A stretch of DNA of 64,000 nucleotides from Hyperoodon ampullatus (lineage: Eukaryota; Chordata; Mammalia; Artiodactyla; Ziphiidae): contig OX457056.1 of NCBI GenBank assembly GCA_949752795.1, positions 182,366,428 to 182,430,427 of the forward strand, written 5' to 3'. The notes beneath the pieces are model-generated. The model was not told where the DNA came from and ran no database searches. It saw nothing but the letters and a program-made list of their open reading frames with translations. Shown here one piece after another: positions 37,499 to 49,638 of this stretch (positions are counted from its first letter, which is position 1; every line of letters begins with the position of its first letter). Made by a program: the position numbers and the translations under genes.

Positions 37499-38319
37499 TT
37501 TTGATATCTTTTTTTAAATGCATGCTGATATGACAGCTGTCACATACGATCTAACAAAATTGTTTCGAATGAAGTTAAAGACAACTAAGTGCTACTAGAG
37601 CCATCTTACGGAAAAAACTGAAGGAACCTTTTGGGCCACCCAAAATTTAGCAGTTCTGTGTAGTGTTGGTCTTGGGTCATAAGAATAAAAGCAAGGAGAG
37701 GTCGCTGGGGTTACCTGCCCAGCATCCACTCCCTGCCGCCTAGGGCTAAAGACACATGTTTGGGTGGCACTGACCCCCACCCCCTGCTTGGCAAAGTTTT
37801 ATCCTCTGGCCTTAGTGCTTGGTTCAGGTTGGTCCCATAACAGTGAGTTCAGTTGTGTTTGCTCATTAGGAAGCAAGATGACGCCTTCATGAGGCCAGGG
37901 GTGAAAGCACGTGCTGCCACCGTTCCCTTCCCAAGGGGAGCTGGCCTGGCCTGAGGACACATCAAAGCCTGGAGGCAGCACTGCCCAGAGAAGGGCTGGG
38001 AGCAGAAGCCACTGCCCTAAGGACCCTGTGCCCCCGGAGCAAAGCCCACCCACTGCAGCATCCCCGGTCAGGTGAGCCAGCCAAGTCCCTTCCTGGGTAA
38101 GACCATCTGAGCTGGCTTTTCTGTTACCTCGAATCAAAAGGTCCGTAAATAGTACAGAGGGCTAGCTCTTCATCTAAGAGTTGGCAGTTTTATTCATGTT
38201 CTTAATCTGGGGAGATTAATTTGTACCTTGCAGGGTTTTTATGAGGATTAGAAGTAAATCCCATAAAGTGTTCAGCTGCAGAGGTACACGGGCACTCCGT
38301 GAGTAATTATGAGGAATTA

Positions 38320-38500
38320 GTCCACAGCCGGTATTATCTCACTGAATCCTCACAATGACCCTGAGCCATAGGGACAAAGGCAGGTTTGTGCCCATTTTGT
38401 GGAGGGTGAAATATTCCCAGAGAAGCTGAGTGACTGGTCCAACATCACCAAGCTGCTGAGTGGCACAGCTCAAACTGACACTAAAACCAGGTGGATGTTT
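38320..38500 (-). repeat. MIR SINE, antisense
   Basis: TATTATCTCACTGAATCCTCACAATGACCC, GCCCATTTTGTGGAGGGTGAAA, and AGAGAAGCTGAGTGACTGG follow antisense MIR order. Confidence 0.78.
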
Positions 38501-38944
38501 GTCACGTTATTCCAGGAATAACAACCAGGTCCCATCGCACAGGCCTGTCCTCCTCATGCCTGCCTCTGCCTAGGGCTCTGGAAGGAGGGAGCTGAGCCTG
38601 AGCCCTGGGGTGGGGTGAGGACAAGACTGCACAGAAATGATGTCAGGGATGCAGGAGGAAGGTCAGGAGACACACACCCAAGTCTGCCATCCCTGCCTTC
38701 ACCCCCTTGCTGCTCAGCTGAATGTGGACAGAGGCTCAGACACCCACAAATTGATGCCTATGACCAGAGGGATGCACTTTTCAAAGTCAAGGGATGCAGG
38801 GAAGCTGCAGCCATCCCCAGCATCGATAGCTTCTCCTTCCATTGCCCTAACATTTCTGCAGCATCTACTTCTTGTTCATTTGTGTGAATGCCAACACCAA
38901 AGCTCTCACAGTCAGATCCAAGCTTCCCAGCACACCTATGCTAA

Positions 38945-39170
38945 TGTGTGAGCCCTGGAGCCAGGTGGTCTGGGCTGGCAGCCCTCACTGTTCTTCCTCT
39001 CACTGGCCAGGAGACCTCACCAACATCGACACTTTTTGTATTGGTTTCTCATTTGTAGCATGGAGATAATCACAGCACCCACTCATGGGGTTGTTGTGAG
39101 GCGGGAAGAAGATGGTGTGTGTCCCATGCTTAGCACTGTGCCAGGGCACGGCATTTAATAACAGTGTGGC
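38945..39170 (+). repeat. MIR SINE
   Basis: GTGAGCCCTGGAGCCAGGTGG, TCTCATTTGTAGCATGGAGATAATCACAGC, and GGTTGTTGTGAGGCGGGAAGA are MIR-like, ending near TTAGCACTGTGCC. Confidence 0.78.
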
Positions 39171-39199
39171 TCCGTTATTGTTATTACTATGATGACTAC

Positions 39200-39480
39200 C
39201 ATCCCCTGGCGTCTGGCCCTGCCACCAACTCCAGCCTCACCTCCCTGCTGCTCTGCCCTGAATCTCCAGGGTTCCTCACCTCCATGGACTAAATCCCTTC
39301 ATCCACTGTGCTTTTCTCTCCCCAGTTCTATGTGCTGCCCTCCCCCAACCCTCTTCTCCTGTAATGCGCTAACTCACCCTTCAAGACTTGGCCCAGATTT
39401 CACCCCCAGGAAGCCTTCCCTATCACCCAAAGACCCCTGGGACAGAGTTAGGAGCACCTCCTCTGGGTGTCCGTGACAGC
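39200..39480 (+). repeat. L2 3' fragment
   Basis: The block CAAGACTTGGCCCAGATTTCACC, with CCCAGGAAGCCTTCCCTATC, is typical of the L2 3' end. Confidence 0.7.
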
Positions 39481-39639
39481 TCCGTGGGCATCCCACGGGT
39501 GCTGCCACGGTCTTGTTTCTCTGGGTCTCCCACTAGAGGCAGACCTCAGGGCATGGGCTGTGTGTTATTTCATCCTTGTTCTATGGGCCTTACAAGCTTA
39601 CAGAAGAATCAATCGTAAGTATTGACTGAATAATAACAG

Positions 39640-39860
39640 AACCATTTGCATAGAACTCACCATTTACCTGTTGGAAGCACTTTATACAGACTAACTCATG
39701 AAATCCTCCCAACACACTATATGCTAGGACAATTATTGTATCAGAGAGGTTTTATCAGAGAGGTTGAAAAATTAGCTAAACGCACACAGCAATCAGTGGC
39801 AGAGCCCAGATGTGAACTGAGGCAGCCTGGCCACAGAATCTTTAACCATCACAGCAGATT
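39640..39860 (-). repeat. MIR SINE, antisense, with 14-bp tandem duplication
   Basis: ACTAACTCATGAAATCCTCCCAACA and GTGGCAGAGCCCAGATGTGAACTGAGGC follow antisense MIR. Inside it TATCAGAGAGGTT is repeated in tandem at about 39740-39767. Confidence 0.7.
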
Positions 39861-41784
39861 GCCTTTCACAGAAGGAATAAATGTTTTATAACACTGCTAC
39901 TATTCAATATTATACAAATGAAGCAACTAGTTACATATCTTAGTTTTGAGCATATATCTTCATATTCTCTTTGAAATCACATCTCTGCCTTCACTCTAAA
40001 TCCTGAACAAATCACTTATTAAATCCCATACTTCGACTGTGGGAGTATGTTTAAAAATCTCTGATGGTTCAGAAAAGACTGAAAAATGCTTTAAACTAAG
40101 CTCACAAAGTACAGAAAAACTGTGCCTGTAATCTATCCAACATGTGAATAGTCTATGGCCCTGACTCTTTATCCTTGAGAAAGTGTATGCACCAGAAAAC
40201 ATGAAGAAAGCTTACACAACTTCAGCTGTAACTGCATCAGCACAGGTGACACAATGTCCATTTTAATTTCTCCCATCTGCAAAAATTTATTATCTCAAAC
40301 CTATAAGAAGAGGTCAAGCAAAAGGTCAGGAAACGTACTGGCTGGGAATCGCCTTTTAGGTGCCCCCGTCCACCCTCTTGACAATTTTCTTGAACTTGAA
40401 GAAAGGCACCTGAGTGCACTGAGGAGGTCTCATGGTATGAAAACACGTTATAACTCTATGAAATTGGTGGCCTTTCAATTAAAATCTGATTTTCCGGGAC
40501 TCTGGGGTACAGTTTTATACCTACCAGTTGAGCTGCTCTCAGGGCTGCTTTCCCCAGGGAGGGCATGCTTAAAATCTTGCAGAATCCTGAGCAGCTCACT
40601 AAGGCCTGGGTCTCTGCTCCGGGAGAGAGCACTCTGCCATCAGAAAGGAACTGTCCCCAGCCCCACAGGTCAAGGCCGCCCCTCCCAGGATATGGCAACT
40701 TCCAACTTCAAGGGTGACACACATTCGAGATGAGACTTGTTTTCCTTCTGTTTGAGCTTCTCTCAATAAGTCATGGAAGTCCCTAGAGTCCCCAGGTTCT
40801 GCCCCAGTCACTTGGCAAGGTCCCTGTCTCAGTGACCACAGCCTCAGTGCCAGCATGTGGCCTCTTCCTGAGAGTCCCTCCCCTGCCTGAGGGTTTCTGT
40901 TCCTGGCATCTTGCCCTGGTCCTGTGCTCTCTGCCCATTCTCCCTTAGGAGGAAGTGGTCAGAGGACAGAGAAGGACATTTGTTCCGATCACAGCTTGAG
41001 ACTCCAGGGCCCGGCTGCCCACTGCCATAGCACAGATGAAGGAACCGGGATCTGGGAGCCCTCTGGCACAACAGGGACGGAACAAAAAAATGCCTGGGCT
41101 GCAGAGGCAGAGAACAATTCGGGTCAAGGCCAGTTAAAATGGCAAGGATTGACCAGTTCACAAGTGAGGCCCTGTCGCAGGGAATGGGCTGCACTAGGTC
41201 AAATCAGCATGAGGTTCTAATAGAAATATGAATGCAAGTCAGAAGGGCACCCGCTACCAGGTTCATGGGGGCAGGCCTGGCCCCTGCAGGGTCCTGGGGT
41301 GCAGTGGACTAGAAGAGGCAGGCTTTTCCAGAGGCAGATCTGTGGGCTGGCCCGACAGGAGATATGCCAACAGGGAGCGCTCAACTCAGGCACCCAACCA
41401 GTTTCACTGACAGCACCAGCGGGTAGAGGGGGCAGCATTTAAGCGGGACTCTGTGGTCATCTCTGACCTCTGGCAGGCATCACAGGGCTGGGGGAGACCA
41501 AACTCTAATGCCCACCAGGCTGGGGTGACATCTCCGCTGTACTTCCAGCCTCAGCACCAGCTCTGAATAGGTGCAGCTGAAGGGGAAGGCCAGGGAATGG
41601 AAGGAAGTGGAGCCCAAATTCCCGCACTGCTTGCTAAGAATGTAAGGCCAGGTGCTAGATCACAGCATGCAAATCCTGAGAAACACTGGCAGGCTGGTCC
41701 CTCCACAGCCTCTGATCACCTGAGCCATAACCTTCCCCCACGCCTGAAATGCAGGTCCTTTTCGGGTCATATGCTTTAAAAAAG

Positions 41785-42645
41785 AAACAAATAGCTTTAC
41801 TGAAGCATAATTTAATCCCCATAAAATTCACTGATCATAAGTGTACAATTCAATAATTTTAGTAGATTTATAAAGTTATGCAATCATCACCGCAATACAG
41901 TTTTAGAACATCTCTATCACCCCCCAAAACTATAAATAAATAGTTATTTATAGTTAATCCCTATTCCCACCCTCAGCCCTAAGCAACTACTAATCTACTT
42001 TCTGACTCTATAAATCTCCCTTTTCAGGACATTTCAAATAAGTGGAATCATACAATACGTAATTTTTTGCATCTGGCTTAGCTGACTTAGTACAACGTTT
42101 TTTGAGGTTCACCGCTGTGGTAGCATAGATCAGCAGTTTCTTACTTTTTATTATCAAATCATATTTCAGTGAATGAATTACTAAATTTTGTTTATCCATT
42201 CACCAGTTGATGGATATATTTAGATTGTTTCCAGCTTCTGGTGATTATGAATAAAGCAGCTATGAAAAGCTGCATGCATGGATTTGTGTGGACATACGTT
42301 TTCATTCTCCTGGGTAGATTCCTACCAGTGAAATTGCTGGGTCATATGGTTAAGTTTATGTTTAATGTTTTAAGAAATCACCAAACCGTTTCTCCAAAAT
42401 GGCTACACCATTTTACATTCCCACCAGCAATGTACAGGGTTCCAGTTTCACCACAACATGGCCAACACTTGACATTTTCTATCTTTTTTATGATAGCCAT
42501 TGTAGTGGGTGTTTAGTGGCACCACGTTTTGGTTTTATTCACACTTCTCTAATGACTAATCATATTGAACATATTTTCATGAACTTGCGAGCCATTTATG
42601 TATCTTCTTTAGGGAAATATCTATTCAAGTCTTTTTTGTTCATTT
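41785..42645 (-). repeat. L1 3' region, antisense
   Basis: It begins with an L1M-type 3' UTR in antisense (GCTTTACTGAAGCATAATTTA, CAACTACTAATCTACTTTCTG). It runs into ORF2 landmarks (GGTGATTATGAATAAAGCAGC, TGAAATTGCTGGGTCATATGG, CATATTTTCATGAACTTGC). Confidence 0.88.
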
Positions 42646-43765
42646 TTTTAAATTGAGGTATAGTTGCTGTACAATATTATGCAAGTTTCAGGTGTACAAC
42701 ATAGTGATTCACAATTTTTTTTTTTTTTTTTTTTTTGCAGTACGCGGGCCGCTCACTGTAGTGGCCTCTCCCGTTGCGGAGCACAGGCTCCAGACGTGCA
42801 GGCTTAGCAGACATGGCTCACGGGCCTAGCCGTTCCGTGGCATGTGGGATCTTCCCGGACCGGGGCACGAACCCATGTCCCCTGCATCGGCAGGCGGACT
42901 CTCAACCACTGCGCCACCAGGGAAGCCCGATTCACAATTTTTTAAGGTTATACTCCATTTATAGTTATTATAAAATACTGGCTATATTCCCTGTGTTGCA
43001 CCATATATCCTTGTACCTTATTTATTTTATACATAGCAATTTGTACCTCTTAATCCCCTTCCCTCTCCGCACTGGTAACTACCAGTTTGTTCTCTATATC
43101 TGTGAGTCTGTTCCTTTTTTATTATATTTACTGGTTTTTTAGATTCCACGTATAAGTGATATCACACAGTATTTGTCTTTCTGTCTGGCTTGTTTCACTT
43201 AGCATAATACCCTCCAAGTCCATCCATGTTGCTGCAAATGGCAAAATTTTCATTCTTTTTTATGGCTGAGTAGTATTCCATTGTATATATATACCACATC
43301 TTCTTTATCCACTCATCTGTTGATGGACACTTAGGTTGCTTCCATATCTTGGCAATCATAAATAGTGCTCTTATGAACATAGGAGTGCATGTATCTTTTC
43401 AAATTAGTGTTTTTGGTTTTTTTTTCAAATATATACCCAGGAGTGGAATTACTGGGTCATGTGGTAGTTCTATTTTTAGGTTTTTGAGAAACCTCCACAC
43501 TGTTTTCCACAGTGGCTATACCAACTTACCTCCCCACCAACAGTGTATGAGGGTTCCCTTCTCTCTACATCCTTGCCAACATTTGTTATTTGTGTTATTT
43601 TTGATTCTAGCCATTCTGACAGGTATGAGATGATATCTCATTGTGGTTTAATTTGCATTTCTCTGATGATTAATGATGCTGAGCATATTTTCATGTGCCT
43701 GTTGGCCACCTGTATGTCTTCTTTATCCATTTTTAATTGTGTTATTTATCATGTTATTATTGAGT
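42646..43765 (-). repeat. Second L1 3' region, antisense, nested next to the first
   Basis: It starts with a T-run and AAATTGAGGTATAGTTGCTG, an L1 3' end. It continues through ORF2 (CTGAGTAGTATTCCATTGTA, AGTGGAATTACTGGGTCATG, CAACAGTGTATGAGGGTTCCC, AGGTATGAGATGATATCTCA). A CHR SINE interrupts it at 42721-42928. Confidence 0.88.
42721..42928 (-). mobile_element. CHR-type SINE, inside L1
   Basis: It has a poly(T) start and the antisense body GCAGTACGCGGGCCGCTCAC, ending GCCACCAGGGAAGCCC. The target duplication GATTCACAATTTTT occurs at about 42706-42720 and 42929-42943, in L1 sequence. Confidence 0.96.
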
Positions 43766-44255
43766 TGTAAGTGTTCTTTATATATTTTGTCCTAGCATCA
43801 TTTGTTGAAAAGACTACGCTTTCTCAACTTTTTGGAAAGACTTTGTGAGGGGTTGGTATTCTTATTTTCCTTTACTACTTGGTATGCTTCACCAGTAAAT
43901 CAAGGTGGGCTTAGGCTTTTCATGGCTGGAAAGTTTTTAGTTAACAATTTAACTTCTGGACTTATTATAGGTTTATTCAGACTATAGCTTTCTTTTTAAA
44001 TCAGTTTTGGAAATTGGTGTTTTTCTAGGAATTTTTCCATTTCATTTATGTTGTCTAATTTGTTAGAATAAACCTGGATTATCAGGGTTATAACCTTTTA
44101 ATTTTTGTAGGGTTTGTAGTGATTCCTTTTTCCTTTCCTAATTTTGGTAATTGGTTATTTTCTCTCTCTCTTTTTTATTTTCATGGACAGTCTAACTTTT
44201 AAGGTTTGTCAAGTCCATTGATCTTTTCAAAGAACCAACTTTTGATTTCATTGAT

Positions 44256-44473
44256 TTTTTTTTTTTTTTTTTTTTTTTTTTGTGGTATGCGGGCCTCTCA
44301 CTGTTGTGGCCTCTCCCGTTGCGGAGTCCAGGCTCTGGAAGTGCAGGCTCAGTGGTCATGGCTCATGGGCCCAGCAGCTCCGCGGCATGTGGGATCTTCC
44401 TGGTCCGGGGCACGAATCCTTGTCCCCTGCATCGGCAGGTGGACTCTCAACCACTGCGCCACCAGGGAAGCCC
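44256..44473 (-). mobile_element. CHR-type SINE, inside L1
   Basis: It has a poly(T) start, the antisense body GTGGTATGCGGGCCTCTCAC, and the head GCCACCAGGGAAGCCC. The short duplication TCATTGAT lies at 44248-44255 and 44474-44481. Confidence 0.95.
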
Positions 44474-44488
44474 TCATTGATACTTCTT

Positions 44489-44490
<2 letters not shown>

Positions 44491-44523
<33 letters not shown>
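44491..44523. repeat. (TG)n microsatellite
   Basis: This is an uninterrupted TG run just after the SINE, within L1 sequence. Confidence 0.95.
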
Positions 44524-44525
<2 letters not shown>

Positions 44526-46094
44526 GTGTTTTCCATGCCATTGATTTCTGTTCTAATCTCTTTTATAACCTTTCTTCTGCTTACTTTGGATTTCACTTAC
44601 ACTTCTTTTTTCTACTCTCTTATGGTGAAAGCTTGTATTGATTTTAGACCCTTCTTCTTGTCTGATATTGGCATTTAAAGGCCATAAATTTTTCTCTAAG
44701 CACTACTTTAGCTGCATCCTATAGGTTTTGATATGCTGTGTTTTCATTTTTATTTAATTCAAAATATTTTCTAATTTTTCTTTTGATTTCTTCTTTGACC
44801 CGCATATTATTTTAAAGTATGTTGTTTGAAATTCAAAACATTTAGGAATTTCCCAGATTTCTTTCTGTCACTAATTTCTATTTAATTCTGTTGTGGTCAG
44901 AGAACAGACTTCATATGATTTCTTACATAAATAAAATACTAATTTTATAAAGATTTGCTTTATGGCCTAGCATATGGCCTATCCTGGAGAATGTGCCAAA
45001 TAAACCTGAAAAGAATACATTATGCAGTCACTGGGTAAAGCATTCTTATTTGTCAGGTAAAACTGCTTCATCTTCTGTGTCCTGGTTGATTTTCTCTCTC
45101 AGTATTCTATCAATTATTGAGAGTGGAACATAGAAAGTTCCAGCTATTACTCTAGAATAATTGAAAAATTTCATCTTTTAATTTTCTGTTTTTGCTTCAT
45201 GTATGTTGAGGCTCTGTTGTTTGGTCCATGCAATGTGTTAAATTATCCTGATATGTTGATCTTTTATAGTTAAAAAACTTCTTTCTTTGTCTCTAGTAAT
45301 ATTTCTTGTCTTAAAGTATGTCTTATTAACTTAGCTACCACCTCTCTTATTGTTCCTACTTGCATGGTTTATCTTTTTCTATCCTTTGCGTGCCCTCCAC
45401 TCTCCTCTGCACATGCATGTTGTCTCAGCCAGAGAAATGCTTGACCCAACTGTGACCCAAACCTCAGGCTAGCAGAACCACTGGGCCTCCCTGCTCAATA
45501 CTGCTAAGACTGCCACTTCCACTGCCAACACTGCTGAACGTGGGCTTTGCACACTGCTCCAAGTCAAGTGAGCCCCCTTCTACCACAATAGAGAGGCTGA
45601 TGGTCCTCCCAGCACTTCCTGCCTTAAAAGAATCTCCTCATCAGCCAAGCTGGGAGGGGAGAATATCAGGGCAGCCCAAGGCCAAAACTCCACAGGGTAT
45701 CACTGTTCCTCTCAGCAGTTCAGCAGTTTTTCAAGTAGAAAAGCCTCTCAGGTTAATATATACCTCTGGTCTTTCCAAAGTGCTAAAATGGTTACTTCTG
45801 TCAATTTTGTTAAGATTTATAGTTGCTTTCTTGGGGAGAGGACTTGCTAATCCCCTCACTCAGCCATACTCAGACATCTCTCCTGGGGACATATACACAT
45901 ACATTTGCACTCACGAAGGCAGGGATTTCTGTCTCTTTACTTCACTGCTGCCTCCCAAGCTCCTAGAACAGTGCCTGGTAGACAGTAAGCTCTCAATAAA
46001 ATAACTTTGCATTTTGATATGAGTAACAGGATTTCTGAGGATCCCAAACTCAATAGCAGGAACACAAAGCAGTCAAGTATAGGGATTGTTGGGA

Positions 46095-46235
46095 CTGTAA
46101 ACAGGATCCCCCAGAGATATCAAATACAATTTTTAATTGAAACTTTAACAGAGGTAATTGTACATTCACATACAGTCATAAGAAATAAAGCAGAGAGATC
46201 CTATGTACACGTTACCCATTTTTTCCCAAAGGTTT
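46095..46235 (-). repeat. L1 3' UTR scrap, antisense
   Basis: AATTGAAACTTTAACAGAGGTAATTG and AGAGATCCTATGTACACGTTACCC resemble an antisense L1M 3' end. Confidence 0.55.
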
Positions 46236-48230
46236 CCTAAGAAACAGCTTTTTGTTTCATTGATTTTCTCTATCACATTGCTGTTTTCAATTTCATCAGT
46301 TCCTGCTTTGATCTTTATTATCTCCTTCCTTCTGTTTGCTTCAGGTTTATTTTGCTCTTTTCCTAATTTCCTGAGGTGAGACCTCAGAATGTTGATTGGA
46401 GGGCTTTCCTTTCTTCTAATGTAAGCGTTTAATACTATAATTTTCACTGTTAGCACAGCTTTAGCTGCATACCACATATTCTGTTATGTTTATTCTCATT
46501 TTTGGTCAATCCTATGTATTTTTTATTTCCTTCTAGACTCCCTCTTTGACCCATGGATTTTTTTTTTAAGTGTGCTGTTTAATTTCCACATGGTTAGAGA
46601 TTTTCTTGCTGTTGTTTTATTTCTGCTTTATGGTTTGATTCCACTGTAGTCAGAGAACACATTTTATACGATTTTAATTATTTTAAATTTGTTGGGATTT
46701 GTTTTATAACCCAGGATTTGGTCTAAGACAAACCATATCTTATGGTGAATGTTGCATGGGGGATGGAAAAAAAAAGTGTTCTGCTGTTGGTGGTTGGAGC
46801 GTTTGATACATATCAATTTGGTCCTCTTGGGTGACTGTGTTGTTTAGATCTTCAAAATCCTTGCTAATCCTCTATCTAGTTGGTCTATCTACTGTTGAGA
46901 GGGGATGTTGAAGTTGCCAATTATCATTGTGGACTTATCTATTTCTTCTTTCAATTTTTGCTTTAGGCATTTTGTGGTTCTGCTATTTGATATGTACACA
47001 TTTAGGATCTTTGTCTTCCTGGTGGATTGACCCTTTATCATTATTTAATGTCCCTCTTTATCTCTAGTAAGTTTCTTTGCTCTGAAGTCTATTTTATCAT
47101 GTGTTAGTATGCCCACTCTTGAATTTTTTGGTAATGTTTGCATGGTATATCTTTTTCCATCCTTCTATTTCAATCTTCCTGTGTCACTGTGTTTGAAATG
47201 AGTTCCTTGTAAAGAGCATATATTTAGGTCATTTTTTTTTAAATCCACTCTGTCAGCTTCTGTCATCTGATGTATTTAAACCACCTACATTTAAGATAAA
47301 TAGTATGTCAGCAATTAAGTCTGCCATTTTATTATTTGCTTTCTGTCTGTTTTCTGCGGTTCTCATCCCTCTGTTTCTTTATGTTACTTGAACATATTTT
47401 AGGATTCTATCTTTATTATTCTATATTGTTTTTGAATGTATTTTTCATTATTCTTTAATAATTGCTTTGAGCATTGCAATACACACATGTGACACCACAG
47501 CCCACTGGTAAAAATGTTCTATCACTTGAAGTAAAGTGTGGAAATCTCATTTCTATTTAGGTCACTTACCCTCCTCATTTTTACATATCATAATGCTCTT
47601 CTTGAGTATCAGATGGTTTTATAATTTTTGTTTCAATCATCAAATATTATTTTTTAAATTCATGAAGAAAAGAATAGTCTACTTATGCACCCAGATTTCT
47701 GCTCTTTCAATTCTTCCTTCTTCCTTCCTAATGCATCAAGATATTTCCTTTTATTTCAAGAATTTCTTTTAGCCATTCTTTTAAAGTAGGCCTGATAGTG
47801 AAACTAAAAATTCTTTTCGTTTCCCTTCATCTGAGAATGTCTTTATAGCCCCTTCATTCCTAAAGGATAGTTTTGCTGAATATAGAATTTGTGGGTGACA
47901 GTTCTTTTCTTGCAGTATTTGAAAAATGGGCTGCTTCTTTCTGCTCTCCACGGATTCAGATGAAAAATGCACTGTCATTCAAATTTGCGTTTCCCTGTAG
48001 GTAATGCATTGTTTCTCTCTGGTTGCTTTTAACATATTTCTCTTTGCCTTTGTCTTTCATCATTTTCTTCTTACTACCTTTCAGAGTCCTCCTTTGTCGG
48101 TCTCTTATATTATTTCCAGAATTGATAGTTGTGCTTATTAGCAGGGAAGAGCAGAGAGAAATTGATCTAATCCATCCTGTCTGGACCAGAAGTCCCAAAT
48201 TTTTAAATACTATGAGTTTGCAATATCTAC
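46236..48230 (-). repeat. Old L1, antisense (ORF2 5' half and upstream)
   Basis: The landmarks are TTTGACCCATGGATTTTT, GGTTTGATTCCACTGTAGTCAG, GTTGGTCTATCTACTGTTGAG, GTTTCTTTGCTCTGAAGTC, and AAAGTAGGCCTGATAGTGAAAC. They are antisense L1 running toward its 5' part with rising coordinate. Confidence 0.82.
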
Positions 48231-48701
48231 CATAACTCCATAACTATTGTTACCTGTGAGGTGTGTCCCATCAGCTAAAAGGCTAGCATTTTAGCACATG
48301 TATCACTAATGGACGCATTCTGTAGAGTAGGACATAGGACAAGCAGGCGTTGGTGGAAGGGGATCAGGAGTGTTTGTGGCCAGAAGGCATCAAAGTGGTT
48401 CAGTCCACCTGCCAGCTCCTTCCTAAACAGGGGAACAGTCATTCAAGAGCAGGTGTCAAGCCTCCTCCAGCATTTATGTTGGGGCAGCATGAGCCACATG
48501 TTTGCTGGCCCCTCTCAGGGCAACAGTCAGAACGTGAAATCTGGAAACATGCAAGTGCATGCAGAACACACATTTTAGGCCAATTTTTGAACTACTATGC
48601 AGATGTTAAGGTAAAGATATGAATTTAACCATTTCTTGGTAATAGCAAAAGAAAGTAAAATAGCAGAGTTTTACTTGAAAACAAGAAGAAAATATTCCTA
48701 C

Positions 48702-48735
48702 CTGTTCTGAGGGCATTTCACCAAATAGTGTCTCA
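48702..48735 (-). CDS. VSTM4: VSTM4 34-nt cytoplasmic exon
   Basis: The exon lies between a CCTTTCACAG acceptor and a GTAGGAATAT donor on the minus strand. Its first two bases complete a Val codon with the G left by the transmembrane exon. It then encodes RHYLVKCPQN and leaves AG for the following Ser codon. This VRHYLVKCPQNSS junction is the start of the VSTM4 cytoplasmic region just inside the membrane, with one Cys and several basic residues. The exon was found by matching the VSTM4 sequence and checking that acceptor, donor and phases all agree. At 34 nt it is too short to be seen as an open reading frame. Skipping it alone would shift the frame and remove the ITIM/ITSM tail. Confidence 0.93.
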
Positions 48736-49424
48736 CTGTGAAAGGAAAAAGAAATAGAAGATGGTAAATAAATGCTACTTTAGATATATAATCTCCAGGA
48801 ATTCCTAGGAAATGTAGGTGGCCAGGTATTGCCCAAACGTTGGCACAAACCACCTCTCAGGGCTATTATACTTCTCTTTGGATGAGTACAGCAGAGCCAT
48901 GGCAAAGACACTACAGTGAATTGATATTGTTCCATACCTGGATCAAGCCAGGCATGAAGCCATACACCTCAGGCTTCCTGGTTACATAACCCCCAAAATT
49001 CTTTTTTTTTTTTTTGCCAAGCCAGGTTGAAATGGTTCTAACCTAGAGTTATAGAGTCACCCAACTTCTGAGCTCTGCCTTAGTCATGAGAAAGCCTTCT
49101 TGGGGCAACTTTTCTCCACTTAGGTGCTCCTCTCTATAAAATGGGTTTTAATTCTCTGATCAAAGCTCTTCTAGGACTAAGAGAAGGTCCTGGGGGAAAA
49201 AAATAGCCTTTTTTTTAATTTTTATTTTTTGCAATGACATCCTCCATAGTAGGTCTCCTTCAGAAAAACCGTGTTCTAGCTACAGAGGAAAAATAAGAAT
49301 ACCTAGGCAGTTATCCTAACAAGTGTCCAATCTAAGCTCATCGTTGAGTTCACTTCAAACAGAAGTAAAGCTGAAACAGCCACAGGGCCCTGGAGTTGTG
49401 TAGTAGAGTGTTACATCAATGGCC

Positions 49425-49582
49425 CCAATGAATCACACATTAATATATCTATCCACATCCTTGTGTAACTCCCTCCCACACTGACTCTGAGCTTGGCCAC
49501 ATGATGTGCTTTGGCCAATGAAATATTAGCCAATCAGTCACAAGCAGAAGCATAAAAGGCCCTGTGCTCTGAGGTTTGTGAG

Positions 49583-49638
<56 letters not shown>

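Larger units (their letters stand above)
35705..37643 (-). mobile_element. Mariner DNA transposon, interrupted by L1
   Basis: The terminal inverted repeats are TTGGGTGGGCCAAAAAGTGC at the left end and TTGGGTGGCCCAAAAGGTTC at the right end (the complement of 37643 downward). Both then run into CTTCAGTTTT. A TA dinucleotide precedes the left repeat at 35703-35704. The right flank reads AA, probably a mutated TA. Without the 647-bp L1 and its 11-bp target duplication the element is about 1.28 kb, the usual length for a complete mariner. By eye it belongs to the Tc1/mariner superfamily near Hsmar2-type and artiodactyl mariners. The subfamily is not certain. Confidence 0.93.
43766..45400 (-). repeat. 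L1 ORF2, antisense, with internal deletions
   Basis: GCATCATTTGTTGAAAAGACTACGC, GACTTTGTGAGGGGTTGGTATTC, AGAACCAACTTTTGATTTCA, and CTGTTGTGGTCAGAGAACAG are successive antisense ORF2 blocks. Pieces between the blocks are missing. A CHR SINE interrupts it at 44256-44473. Confidence 0.82.
28164..48701 (-). other. VSTM4: VSTM4 intron (20,538 bp) between the 34-nt exon and the lysine-rich exon
   Basis: The donor is AACAG|GTAGGA at 48702/48701 and the acceptor is TTCTCCAG at 28164. The intron holds the mariner/L1 nest, three CHR SINEs, and large antisense L1 blocks at 30.8-32.2, 41.8-45.4 and 46.2-48.2 kb, plus MIR and L2 pieces. No other gene was recognised. The stretches 32240-33000, 33720-35700, 37650-38310, 39860-41780 and 45405-46090 hold nothing that I can identify except an L2-like 3' fragment near 45.9-46.0 kb. 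Confidence 0.85.

Noticed and set aside
40254..40733. 159-codon plus-strand open frame
   Set aside because: It has no signal peptide, domain or splice context and is intronic to VSTM4.
45540..46004. 154-codon plus-strand open frame between two L1 blocks
   Set aside because: Its end overlaps an L2-like 3' fragment. It has no domain and no splice evidence.
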